Positions 1 through 9,373 of a stretch of DNA of 15,000 nt are shown here, one piece after another. Numbering within the stretch: the first letter of the stretch is position 1; each line of letters begins with the position of its first letter. The translations under genes and the position numbers were made by a program. The notes beneath the pieces were generated by a model. It saw nothing but the letters and a program-made list of their open reading frames with translations. It had not been told where the DNA came from and ran no database searches. This stretch comes from Actinidia chinensis (Eukaryota > Streptophyta > Magnoliopsida > Ericales > Actinidiaceae): NCBI GenBank assembly GCA_009663005.1, contig CM018915.1, positions 10,306,786-10,321,785 of the forward strand, given 5' to 3'.

Positions 1-562
1 TACATTATGTTCACAAACTTCTCTGTCGGTTTGGCTATTGAATTGTGCCTGAGGTTGGTGTCGACACTACACTTGGAATGTTCCATATTCCGAGTTGTGC
101 TACTGATACTTTGGTGCTGATGAAGGTGTCTACCATGATATTCCAACTTCTGGGTTTGCTACTGACATTTGGGTGTTGAGGTTGGTGTCGACACTTCCTA
201 GCAGAATGTGTTCAATCAACATCATCTTTTTGATCATTTGGGCATTGATTCAACTTTCTTCCTTCCTCTGAATGCATATGGTCTTTAATAACTTAGATCC
301 ATTAAGTTTCCTTTGTTGTTTGAGGCTTCTCCTAATAGCAACTTATTTCTGTTCTCAAAGGTGTCGAACCACTATCAAGCAGGTGTCGACACATCAAACA
401 GGTGTCTACATCCATCAAACAGGGGTCGACACTTTCTTTCTTCAGAAAGTACGTTGTTTGCTTCTTTTAGTCCATAGATCCATGCTTTAGGCTGCACACT
501 TAGGAATTACATTACAACAAATCGGCTGTTTTGTTTCATCGCAATCCAGGCTTGATTCACCA
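1..562 (-). repeat. 3' LTR of the copia element (only its 5' part in element sense is in the window)
   Basis: This stretch aligns collinearly with about 9025-9583. Shared landmarks in the same order are the tandem units ending in GTGTCGACAC (58-67, 185-194), TTCCTAGCA, the TCTTTAATAACT block, the close cluster of GTGTCGACAC variants (361-432), TTTAGTCCATAGATC, and the terminus CTTGATTCACCA. Read on the minus strand the LTR begins TGGTGAATCAAGCC at 562, so it starts with the expected TG. The rest of the LTR lies left of position 1. The two LTRs differ by many small insertions and deletions as well as substitutions. Confidence 0.88.
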
Positions 563-577
563 TCTTCCCCTTTTTTG
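563..577 (-). other. Polypurine tract (plus-strand primer site) of the copia element
   Basis: On the minus strand this reads AAAAAAGGGGAAGA and is immediately followed by the LTR start TGGTGAATC. A purine run abutting the 3' LTR is the site where reverse transcriptase primes second-strand synthesis. Just upstream the minus strand reads GTTTTTGTCATCATC, the sequence commonly found before the tract in SIRE-like elements. This site fixes the inner boundary of the left LTR at 562/563. Confidence 0.85.
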
Positions 578-950
578 ATGATGACAAAAACTTCACAGAA
601 AAAAAATGTAAATACTTTGAAGAGATATATGTTTAGATTTTTAAAACTATTGAAACATGTATATCGATGTATTTCTCCCCCTATTCTTTTGTAATTTATA
701 CATCTTAGATTTGTGTGCAGAAGTCATTCCATTTTTATTAAAAATTGCATCTTGCGTGTAAAAACCACTCCACTGTAAAATCATTCCACATTTCATGCAT
801 CATTCCACATTTCCCTCACATTTCATTTCATTTTCATGCATATAATTCTCCCCCTTTTTGTCAATCGACAAAAAAGATGGTCAATCTACCCAATTTGCCT
901 GAATTGATTTGGCAGATTGAAACTTTCCACTCAGACTAATTCGCAATAAA
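578..950 (-). other. 3' untranslated region of the copia element with two additional polypurine-like tracts and a hairpin
   Basis: AT-rich, no supported coding frame. On the minus strand two further purine runs resemble the terminal tract: one at 672-690 (core AGGGGGAGAAA) and one at 847-859 (AAAAAGGGGGAGAA). Next to the second lies a perfect hairpin, TTTTTGTC (855-862), loop AATC, GACAAAAA (867-874). Several ATTCCACATTTC-like short repeats occur at about 781-835. The similarity of the second tract and its TTGTC flank to the terminal polypurine junction suggests an internal duplication of that junction. Confidence 0.6.
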
Positions 951-2563
951 TAGAAAGTCATAAGTAACCATTGATAATTATCGATGAGTCCAAAATAGAC
1001 ATGCATAGATACAACTGTGAACATAGGAAACTATGCCAAAGAACTACTACATCAGTAATATTATCAGAGCATCTTTTTCTAAGGTCCATTTCAAAGAGGG
1101 GGTGGAGAGATGTGTGAGGGGCATGGATGTGGTTGTGGATGGTTTGTTGAGATGGCGAAGGTGATAAACTCAAAGCCGTAGTCGCGGTGTTTAGAGAATT
1201 TTGAAAGACGACCGAGCGCCTCTGACTGGTTCCGGCGAATTGAGGGAATGGGATATCATCAATACAGTTCAGAACATCATCTCTATTGTCGGTATTCTAC
1301 CCTCTTTCTCTTTGTCCGCAGCTTCTTCCTCATTAACCTCCATCTTCATTTTCTTCGTCTTTTTCTTCTTTCACCTCTCATCGTCTTACCATAGGGCTTT
1401 TTCCTTTCTGCACTTCACTGGCTAATTTTTCTAAGTTGCTTTCAACAACGACCCAATCAGAAAGGCATATTAATCAATTTTGTATGGCAGTTTTTCCTGA
1501 GTCTGACAATTCACCATAAATGCACGTATCTCTGTTTTGACTTTCAGGGGTTCACTTCTATGGGCTCCTGTCCCTTTTTGAATCATACGCTCTCCTCTTC
1601 TCTTTTTGGAAGATTTTAGAGTCCATTGTGAACTTCCTTGTAATTCATATCCCATTCTTTTCATGTCTTCTCATGTATCTAATTACCTCCCTTCCTTACC
1701 CGCCTGAGTCCACTAGCCCACATCACTCCGTCACTCAAAGATTTGAATCTGGTTCCACATTCATAGGGGGAGCAGTGATTTTCTTGAATTGGGCCTTGTG
1801 CTTTGCAAATAACATGGCCCACATCAATTTTTGAGTCTTCACATAGCCCATAAAATACCGTCCCACTGACCTTCGTTTTCCAGTTTTAGGAATCAAATCG
1901 TGCTATGAGTGCATGACCAGCTCAATTTCTAAATGGGGTATGTATTGGGCTGCTAGGCACTAAGCGGACTTGTCTCCAAATCATAACTGCTATCAATATT
2001 TTTCCTTTTTTGCTTTGTCCTTTTACTGCGTCTCCGCTGATTCCACAAGGTTGAATAACAGTTTATCGAAATAGTGTTGTGATATAGTGCGCTGCGGGCC
2101 GTGCCATAAGCCTTGTAACTGAGTCAGCCTAAAGTGAGTGCAGTTCCGCGAGAGCAATTTCATTAAGCTATGCGCGCTGCTCATTAGATATCCCGTATAC
2201 TGGCTACGTCGTAGGAGGCAGTCCCTGCCGAGGCATGAACTCTCAGTTTTGAGCTAAAATCGAATTGTGTGGTACAAAGAAATCGTAGTAGTCTATCCAC
2301 ACCATTTATACTTTTCTGAGCCCTGAGCGAGAACTAGATATACCTCTCTAAGCTCCCGTCTTCAAGGAGTATAGAGGGTCCGCGTTTTCCCTGGTTTGAT
2401 GTTTGACGATGATTCCCTGTCTCTTCTTCCCTATCCGAATCCTCCTCCACACCACCTTCTCTTTTGCCCTTGGATTGTTCTGGTGTCGCACACTCGATCC
2501 CATAGTCTTCTTCTTTCGTTGTGGATCTTTTTGAGTTTGGGCGCATTTTTTGAGAGAAAGCAA
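951..2563 (-). pseudogene. Accessory-region remnant in the position of the SIRE 'env-like' ORF; product not recognised
   Basis: I cannot recognise this protein. It is placed here because in SIRE-type copia elements an extra ORF, often called envelope-like, lies between RNase H and the 3' LTR, and this stretch holds that position. On the minus strand an ATG at 2546 opens a 70-codon frame that is basic and then acidic (residues about 30-45 contain EEDSDREEE); an overlapping frame from 2563 is Lys/Arg-rich. A frameshift probably separates parts of one older frame. Further down, a stop-poor stretch runs about 2250-2040, a 64-codon Lys/Arg-rich frame runs 1664-1470, and a short Glu-rich frame (MEVNEEEAADKEKEG) lies near 1345-1270. 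No signal peptide or membrane segment can be seen with confidence. It could instead be unrelated inserted DNA. Confidence 0.35.
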
Positions 2564-2593
2564 AGGATTTGTGATTGAGAGATCGAGATTTGG

Positions 2594-2990
2594 AGGTTTA
2601 TAGGAGAGTGAATCTGACGGTTTGTGATCGGGGATGTTTCATGGTCTCAGGTGTTTTTGGATGGAGATTAGAAAAAGGAAAGAGATGAGAATACGATGTT
2701 TCGCCATAAACCGAAGGGCCCTCATGTCTTTTATACCATACCCCTGTCAGGTGTCGACACATGCTGTAAGGTGTCGACACCTTGTTTCTTTAAAGTTTTT
2801 CAAAACTTAGTTCTTTTAAATGTCGATTCTTTAACTGAGTGTCGACACTTTACCCTTTAGACTTAACCTATGTCCTAAAAACTTATGTTCGACACTTTGA
2901 AATGATGTGTCGACACTTCAAATTTAATGTAAAACAGAGCGCCGTAAGGGGTCTACACATGAATAAGGTTGTCGACACTCATTGAACTGC
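2594..2990 (-). promoter_or_regulatory. Internal promoter-like spacer: GTGTCGACAC cluster, TATA-like box and pyrimidine-rich leader
   Basis: Exact GTGTCGACAC palindromes occur at 2751-2760, 2771-2780, 2839-2848 and 2907-2916, with near copies at about 2889, 2951 and 2969-2978. This is the same motif that fills the LTR U3. On the minus strand the cluster ends 13 bases before GGTATAAAAG (2737-2728), a good TATA-like sequence. A leader of roughly 150 bases follows, with C/T-rich blocks at about 2695-2650, a second weaker TATA-like CTATAAACC (2603-2595), and then the ATG at 2546 of the accessory frame. The arrangement resembles a promoter with upstream elements. Transcription from it is inferred, not shown. 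Confidence 0.45.
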
Positions 2991-3109
2991 AGAGTTTCAT
3001 TTTGTGCCAGTGTGAGTTTGAAAATTCTTCTTTTAAAAAAAAAAAAACTTTTCCCTTTCTTTTTTTTTTGTTTTTAGGTGTGTTTGCTCAACCAATGTCT
3101 CATTCTATT

Positions 3110-3600
3110 GGGATGCTCATTCCTATGTCTCTCCTAATCTACAAATCGATCTTTCGCTTCAAGGTTTTGTGAAAATGTCCAGCAAGTTGTTTTTCAGTTT
3201 CACAAATTTCAAGTTCAATAATCTCCTTTTCTTCTACGTGGTCTCGTATAATGGTAATCTAATTTCAATATGCTTAGTACGAGAATATTGGATGGGATTT
3301 TTGTCAATTTTGTTCCTCGTATTATCACATTTTAATGGGAAGGTGATCTAATTAATTCCTAATCCTCTAATTGATGTTTCATCCATAACCTTGTGCACAA
3401 CAACTACCGGCTGCAACATACTCAGCCTCCGCCGGGGATAATGCTATGAATTTTGTTTTTTGCAAAACAAGAACATCATATTACCTAGAGTTTGACACGA
3501 GCACTTGTACTTTTCCTATCAATCTTACTTCCTTTCCCGCATAATATCGGCATCGGGTAAGCATAAATTATGATGTGTCCCTTAGTGTACTATGACCTAG
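3110..3600 (-). pseudogene. Copia RNase H domain, decayed
   Basis: RNase H removes the RNA strand from the RNA/DNA hybrid during reverse transcription. On the minus strand, ALSPAEAEYVAAGSCCAQ is readable at 3444-3391 and matches the copia signature usually written LSTAEAEY, including the catalytic Glu. Upstream at about 3520 a KEVRLIGK-like stretch replaces the usual DRKSTSG block. Downstream KCDNTRNKIDKNPIQYSRTK (about 3335-3275) matches the CDN..AI.I..NP..HSRTKHIDI block, and LDIFTKP (about 3181-3160) matches the usual C-terminal ADIFTKPL. These blocks are separated by stops and shifts of frame, so no full domain can be made. Pol coding ends near 3110, after which the spacer with A-tracts starts. 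Confidence 0.85.
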
Positions 3601-4640
3601 ATTTGGTGTGTTTTTAAGATATCGAAAAATTCGTTTTACAGCAATACATGTGATTCTTTAGATTTGATTGAAATCTTGCACCCACACACCTAACCATAAT
3701 GTGTCGGGTTCGACTAGCAGTCAAATATAGTAAAGACCAATCAACATGGCTTCTATCAGTTTGAAATCAACAGATTTACTCCGTTGTCCGTTATCCAATT
3801 TGGTGAGGTGCTCAGTGGCGTGCTTGGCTGCCTCTTTCCATCCGAACTTTCTGATCAGTTTCTTAGTATAATTTGGCTTGAATTGATAAAAATACCTTCC
3901 TTGATTGTCTTTATTTGTAATCCAAGAAAGTAGTTCATGCTCCCATCATACTCATTTCAATTCTCCCCTGCATACACTAGCAATTCTTTGCAAAGAGATT
4001 TCTTTAGTACACCAAAGGATATATCATCAACTAATTATTGTGCTAGGAGTATGTCCTTTGTTTTCAACTTTTATAAAGAGATAGTGTCTATTTTTCCTCT
4101 TGAAAATCCTTTGCTTTCAATTAGAAATTTGCTCAACCGTTTCATACCAAGCCTTGGAGCTTGTTCAATCCATAATGAGCCTTTAGATAACGTAAAAACA
4201 TGATCTGTAATTTTTGATCTTCAAAACCAGGAGGTTGCTCATAACATATACCTCTTCATGTTATATAACCATATTAGGAAGCCCTTTAACATCCATTTAG
4301 TAAGTTTAAATCCTCTAAAGCATGCAAGCAAGTAACATTCTAATTGCTTCTAATCTAGCTTCAGGTGGCGAAGGTTTCGTCAAAGTCAATTCCTTCTTCT
4401 TGACTCTATCCTTTAGCAACCAGTTCCCGAAGCTTTGTTCCTCACAACTATTTCGGATTCATCCATTTATTTCTAAATACCCATTTTGGTTCATACCGGG
4501 TGATCTTAGGTCTAAGGACAAGTTGCCCATACTTCATTCCTTTCAATTGTTAAGTTCTTCTTGCATTGCGTTTATTATCCAAATTCATCATTTTCACATC
4601 TTCAAACGTTTGGTTCTATTGAGAAAGAATGCAAGATCGA
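3600..4640 (-). pseudogene. Copia reverse transcriptase domain, decayed
   Basis: RNA-dependent DNA polymerase of the element. Motifs in order on the minus strand: KWVFRNK (about 4500-4480), VAKG followed by a degraded GIDF..TFAPV block (about 4400-4350), QAPRLGMKRLSKFLIES (about 4165-4110, from the family's LKQAPRAWYERL), VDDISFG (4031-4011, the catalytic YVDD box, with the preceding Tyr position disturbed by a stop), MNYFLGLQIKTIKEGIFIN (about 3938-3880), and a PSTPLSTS block near 3810, then degraded matches to the YLTASRPDI and RYLKNT blocks to 3610. The two catalytic aspartates of the VDD box are kept. Many stops and frameshifts make it non-functional. Confidence 0.9.
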
Positions 4641-4960
4641 TACAAAGATGTTGATAGAGGAACTAGTTCTTCCCTTTGTGTAGGGATCACCGCGGATTTT
4701 TAAACCAGTAGGGTGGTTTTGCACAAATTTCCTTTCTTTAGGTAGTCGTCCATTTTTCTTTTGTTTGTCTAGAGAAACTTCTTGTGTCTCATCCTCCTTT
4801 TGTTGATTATCCTTGTGCTTGGTTGTTCATTCTATTTCTCTATATTTTGCTCATCTTCTCCCATTTCTTCACGTATTACTTTTTTACTTGTCAGATATGC
4901 TCAATCAAAAGTGACATGACCGATTCTTCTACTCTAGGTTCTTTATTAACACTCTAGTAT
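4640..4960 (-). pseudogene. Linker between copia integrase and reverse transcriptase, decayed
   Basis: This stretch bridges the integrase C-terminal part and the start of the reverse transcriptase. Translated on the minus strand it gives hydrophilic, Lys/Glu-rich pieces (for example EEMGEDEQNIEK near 4870-4835) typical of the variable linker in SIRE-like polyproteins. No catalytic motif is expected here and none is visible. Confidence 0.55.
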
Positions 4961-5770
4961 GGATTTGCTATGGGCATTGAATACCAATAAAATTCCTTCA
5001 TCACTTTTTTGCGTCAAATTTTTCAAGATATCTTGTATTATTTAAAGCAAGCAATTTGCAAACCCAACATTTTTGAAATAATAAATGTTAGGTTTTTGTC
5101 TTTCCAAGCGCATAGGGAGTTTTTGTTTAAGAGTTTTCTAAATAGAATTCGATTTAAAACGTAGCAGGATGTATTGACTGCTCAGCCCAAAAATATTTTG
5201 GGTAACTATTTCACACAACCATGGTCTTCCCATTTCTCTTTAAAACTCTATTTTTTCTTTCGACAACTCTATTTTGTTGAGGTGTTCTAGGAACACAATG
5301 GATCAAAACCGTTTTTCATCACAAAGAATTTCAAAAGTTTTGCAACTCAAATTTTCCCTCCATGATCGGTTCTAATTAGAGGTATTGAATATACCCCCTT
5401 GTCATTTTGAACCTTTTCTACAAAATTTTGTAAAATAGATCATTATTTCATCTTATGCGCTAAGAAAGGGTCCATGTGAATCTTGAATAGTCCTCAACAA
5501 TAACAAGTGCAATATTGCTTTCACCAGAACTTAATGTTCTTGATGGTCCAAATAAGTCCATATACAATAGTTGAATTGGCCTATTTTCTGTTGATCTTAT
5601 TTATGATTTAAAAGATATTCTAGTTTGTTTTTCCCCATTTGACAAGCATCACAAATTTTGTTCTTTCTCAAATTTAAATTTTGGGAACCCCTTTGGCCAA
5701 ATCAGTTTTGAATCTTTTCAAGTATGCTCATCCTAATATGGCCAAGTCTTCTATGCCACAGCCCACTTTT
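4960..5770 (-). pseudogene. Copia integrase (GAG-pre-integrase plus catalytic core), decayed
   Basis: Integrase inserts the DNA copy into the genome. The pre-integrase zinc-binding motif LWHRRLGH is intact at about 5760-5734 on the minus strand; the paired CxxC is blurred by a frameshift. In the catalytic core, YMDLFGPSRTLSSGE (about 5566-5520) carries the first Asp, LIRTDHGGKFE (about 5380-5349) the second Asp, and RTPQQNRVVERKNRVL (about 5291-5244) the Glu, so all three DDE residues can still be read, though in different frames. QKSDEGI near 5018-4998 matches the family's C-terminal block (usually DAKSDEGIFLGYS). Stop codons interrupt the frame, for instance after KTMVV. Confidence 0.9.
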
Positions 5771-5977
5771 CCATCATTATTCATAGACAGGCGAGGCAAT
5801 TCATATCACAAGAGGATCATCATTTAAGTTGAACACGTAAATATTGCCTTGTCTATGACCAATGAAGACTTGTTTGTTATTCTTATGTCTATTACATCAC
5901 ATTTTAGGATTCAAAAATACCTTGCTCCTTTGTCACATATTTTGCACTACTACTTAGGAGAATTGTGTTTAAATCCT

Positions 5978-6199
5978 TTAACTAGCAGCACATTTCATAG
6001 AGGTTGAGGAGTTCTTACCAATACATCCTATTCCGATGATCTTTCCTTTGCCATTGTCCTCCCAAGTTGCATATCCTCCATCCTTTGGCCTTAATGATTG
6101 AAATTGAGTTTCATCTCCCGTCATATGCCTTGAGCACCCGCTAATCCAAGTACCATTGCATTTTTGGAATGAATTTTGCTTGGAAGACATACCTAACAA
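5978..6199 (-). pseudogene. Copia aspartic protease domain, catalytic Asp missing
   Basis: The retropepsin-type protease cuts the gag-pol polyprotein. A 73-codon open frame on the minus strand carries NGTWISGCSRHMTGDETQ near residues 15-32, followed by SLRPKDGGY and GKGKIIGIGCIG. Copia proteases usually have WYLDSGCSRHMTG here, where D-S-G is the catalytic triad of residues. In this copy the Asp position is Ile (ISG), so even this open piece would be inactive unless the base is a sequence error. The GKIIGIG block (residues about 51-57) is well kept. The ATG at 6199 is a chance start inside the polyprotein rather than a true start codon. Confidence 0.88.
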
Positions 6200-6689
6200 A
6201 AAAAAATTATTTTACTTTAGTACCCAATCACAGCTTGGGTCCTTGGGGGTTAGTTCTCAATGGTCACCTTCTCGAGACCCATGCATTTTTAGGAAATTTT
6301 GATCTTTGGTATATAGAGACATCTATTAGGCAATATTCCATATTAATGACAGTAGAAACACTAGTATAGATTTCTTTTCAGAATAAGGTTTAATTTTTTG
6401 AAGATAATTTTTCTTTTAAATGGATTGAAACCAATTCCTACTTGTCAAGACAAGCATGTCTGTTTTTTTCAAGATTGCTTGCAACTTATCTTTTCCCTCT
6501 ACAACAACACTTTGAATAGAGTTGATTCCAACGTATTTAAACCTTTCATTTCAGATTTGTTTTTTCTTTTAGTAATTCGTTTGGAGAAACATTTTCAGTA
6601 ATTGGGTGTTTTAAACAGTAACTGTATTTTTAGACTATCATTTTCTTTTGTAAGTCCTCATTCTCTTTTAGAAAGTGTAATCATCTTTT
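6200..6689 (-). pseudogene. Copia gag-protease linker, no readable motif
   Basis: This stretch lies between the conserved gag block ending near 6736 and the protease at 6199. It is AT-rich and heavily interrupted. By position it must be the C-terminal gag/linker part of the polyprotein, which is variable in the family and usually Lys/Asn-rich and coiled-coil forming. I see no motif that confirms it directly. Confidence 0.5.
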
Positions 6690-7873
6690 GAAGTATGCTG
6701 CTATTTTTAATTCCTATTTCTTCTTGAATTCACTCTCATTAATTCATCAAATGCATCTTGTAACTCATTAAATGTAATCGAAGATGTATTAGAATGTGAT
6801 ACCATCATCTTCACATCCCCTTACTCAGCCATGAACAAAGATTTGCCACTTCTTTTGGTTCGGCCTCATCTTCCGGATCCGGATTCTTCTTCACCATCAC
6901 TCCATATCATAGCTGCTATGACCCCTTTTTCCGCTTTCTCCTTATGTCTTTCTTTTGAGTAACGACTTTCAGCTTTTTCATATGTCCGGGCTTTACATTC
7001 AAAGCATATAACTTGATGACTATTGTTGCAATCGCCTCTCCCCTCATGCCCTTTTCTTTTCCTCCTCTCCATTTCTTTTCTTCCAATGAATCTTTCACAT
7101 TTTACGAGTGATGAGCGCATGTTCTTTCTTCATCATCTCCTTCACCTGACGATTCGTCTTCGTGATTTAATGGATTTGAATGCTACCGTTGTTCTTTTCT
7201 TTCCTCATCATCTGGATAGGTATTTTTGAGTGAGCTCATGAGTCATAAATAACCCCAAAGCTCATCAAGAGCTAGAGTTGTTGAGATCTTTTGCTTCTTG
7301 AATTGCCGTGGACTTTAAGCTTTCCCATGCCTTCGGTAGGCTCTCAAAATTTTGTCTTAACCTGCTCATTGTTTAGATAAACCTCCAAGAGATTTAAGCC
7401 ATTTGACATATCAGTAAATCTTGTGACATTTCGGTGATTGATTCTTTTATTTTCATTCTAATATTCAGAGTTCTGAACTAAGATATTGAGTTTAGATTCC
7501 TTAAACGTGGACTAGTTCCTTCGTGAGTTTCTTCTAGTCGATCCTTTCTTTTGCTGACTCACACATTGAGATTCTTTTTTACTCATTTGGATCTATGCAC
7601 AATATAAGATATTCATCAGCCTTAGAGTTGATTGCAAAACATTTTTAAGTCTTTTCATCCCAAGTGGAATTCGGGATCTATAGAGGTCCTCCGCTTCAAT
7701 TATTTATGTTGGAGTTTTATAGGCCCATTTAAATAATTCTCCATAAATCATAATCTACGATTTAACTTAGTTCTCATTCTATTTTTTCCAGTAATTAATT
7801 TGTTCCTTAAAACTAGTGTGGGCCTATTGTAGATTGACCTCCCGAGAGAGTTTCCAAAATTGGTTTGACCCAT
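6690..7873 (-). pseudogene. Copia gag (capsid/nucleocapsid) remnant
   Basis: Gag builds the virus-like particle and binds the RNA. The ATG at 7873 opens MGQTNFGNSLGRSIYNRPTL, then NRMRTKL, which fits the N-terminus of SIRE-like gag and lies about 40 bases after the primer site; a stop follows after 41 codons. Further on, RFTDMSNGLNLLEVYLNNEQ (about 7422-7359) matches the family's FTDI..GL..LGK..TNEE block. Near 7015-6970 the nucleocapsid zinc knuckle is split: CFEC is in one frame and PGHMKK in another, pointing to a small deletion. The SSITFNELQDAFDELM block (about 6785-6736) matches the coiled, conserved segment after the knuckle. The first 300 bases after the ATG are the least well preserved part. 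Confidence 0.85.
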
Positions 7874-7912
7874 GGATCTCTTTCCTATGATGTTACGCTT
7901 AAAATATTAATA

Positions 7913-7928
7913 ATATCTCTTTACCAAT
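7913..7928 (-). other. Degraded primer-binding site for initiator tRNA-Met
   Basis: Directly inside the right LTR the minus strand reads ATTGGTAAAGAGAT. The plant copia primer site complementary to tRNA-Met is TGGTATCAGAGC. TGGTA and AGAG match if one base is lost between them. The position next to the LTR edge supports the call; the match is imperfect. Confidence 0.65.
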
Positions 7929-8477
7929 TATTGGTCGAATAGGCAACCCAAGAGGGGGGGTGAATTGGGTTTTTTCAATATAACTTAGTAAATTAGAGTT
8001 AATTGACAATTAATATAATTTTATAAGATAACCACATACATGTGAATCAAAATGATAAATGACAAGAAGCCCCCAAGATTTACCGAGTTCGATCACATCC
8101 GTGATCTACGTCCCCCAAGACCTCCGCAAGATCTTCTTCACTAATTTTGTAAATATCCGCAACTACAAGTGGGTCTGATTCTAATTGCTCAGCCTCATTT
8201 TACACCAAATGTTTTTGTCGGCTCCACTCCACTTCCTGTGTTTTTACTTACAAGAGAAAACACTCAACTCTTAAGTGTTTTGGCTTTCCAAGGAAACACT
8301 CAAACGCTCACCAAGTGTTTTTGTTCCAAGCTACACTCAATTTACACGGGTATAGATGTATATGGATAATACAAAGTGAAAGACAAACTCTCTTTAAAGA
8401 GTAGCTAGGAGGAAATCACACAATGAATGTTAACTCACTGAAATGAAATTGTATCTAAGACGCACTTGACCTGTTTT

Positions 8478-8491
8478 GCTTTTTATATCTC
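8478..8491 (-). promoter_or_regulatory. Candidate TATA box of the copia LTR
   Basis: The minus strand reads AGATATAAAAAGC here, a good TATA-like sequence located on the 3' side (element sense) of the GTGTCGACAC array. That would place the array in U3 upstream of the core promoter and transcription start near 8450. This is a positional inference; no start site can be seen. Confidence 0.45.
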
Positions 8492-8708
8492 TTAATCAAA
8501 TTTAAAATCTCAAGAACACAAAACAACCCCTTGATGCAACTTGGAGGCTTGCATTAATAGCTTGAATTAAATAGATAGCCGTTGGGGTAGTTGTAGTGGA
8601 TTTTAATGCTGTACCAGATAACTCTGCGTTTTGAAATAATACCGTTAGTGTCCGACACATTCTTTTCAGGTGGTCGACACTTTGTGGGTGTCCGACACTT
8701 CTTTTATG

Positions 8709-9219
8709 GTGTCGACACTTCCCAAGCTATCATTGCTTCGTTAAACTGTCTCCTTGGTGCTGATATTGGTGTCGACACTTGAGGTCCCAAATTTTCTGGG
8801 CTCCTTTACTGACTTTTTGGAATTGTGCTGAGTATGTGTCGATACTTCGATTTCTATATTCCTGAGTTTTGCTACTGATACTTTGGTGCTGATGTAGGTG
8901 TCGACACCATGATTTTTCTAAACTTCTGGGTTTGGGCTACTGACATTTGGTGCTAAGTTGGTGTCCACACTGGTATTTCATATTTCTCCGAGTTTTGCTA
9001 CTTATAGTTTGTGCTGATAGGGTGTCGATACATGATGGTCCAAACTTCTGGGTTTGGCTACTGACCTTTGTGCTGAGGTTTGGTGTTCGACACTTGATGT
9101 TCCATATTTCCGAGTTTGCTACTGATACTACTCTGGTGCTGATGAGTGGTCACACATGATATTCCAAACTTCTGGTTTGGCTACTGACATTTTCGGTGCT
9201 GAGGTTTTGGTGTCGACAC
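8709..9219 (-). repeat. U3 minisatellite: about 62-bp tandem units, each capped by GTGTCGACAC or a variant
   Basis: Unit ends (last base of the palindrome or its variant) fall at about 8718, 8778, 8845, 8907, 8970, 9031, 9093, 9155 and 9219, giving steps of 60 to 69 and mostly 61-64 bases. Two unit types alternate: one with CCAAACTTCTGGGTTTGGC, the other with TTCCGAGTTTTGCTACTGAT; both share GCTACTGA and GGTGCTGA before the palindrome. So the repeat has a higher-order dimer of about 125 bp. Exact GTGTCGACAC copies are at 8709, 8769, 8898 and 9210; others have one or two changes. The array is truncated at the window edge in the left LTR (units ending 67, about 135, 194). Confidence 0.85.
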
Positions 9220-9373
9220 TTCCTAGCAAGAATGTGTTCAATCATCTTTTTGTCCATTTTGGCATTGAGATCCTACTTCCTCCTTCCTCTGAATCATATG
9301 TCTTTAATAACTAGATCTTTAATTCCTTTTTTGTTTGAGGCTTCTCACAGATCTATCAAAATTATTTTTGGTC

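Noticed and set aside
1201..1425. Hydrophobic plus-strand frame with Ser/Phe-rich, membrane-like stretch
   Set aside because: It is antisense to the acidic and Glu/Lys-rich minus-strand frames of the accessory region; TTC/TCT repeats on the antisense of GAA/AGA codons give false hydrophobic segments.
3937..4203. Open frame of 88 codons on the plus strand
   Set aside because: Antisense to the catalytic VDD and QAPR blocks of reverse transcriptase.
4322..4654. Open frame of 110 codons on the plus strand
   Set aside because: It is antisense to the copia reverse transcriptase; the minus strand carries the recognisable motifs.
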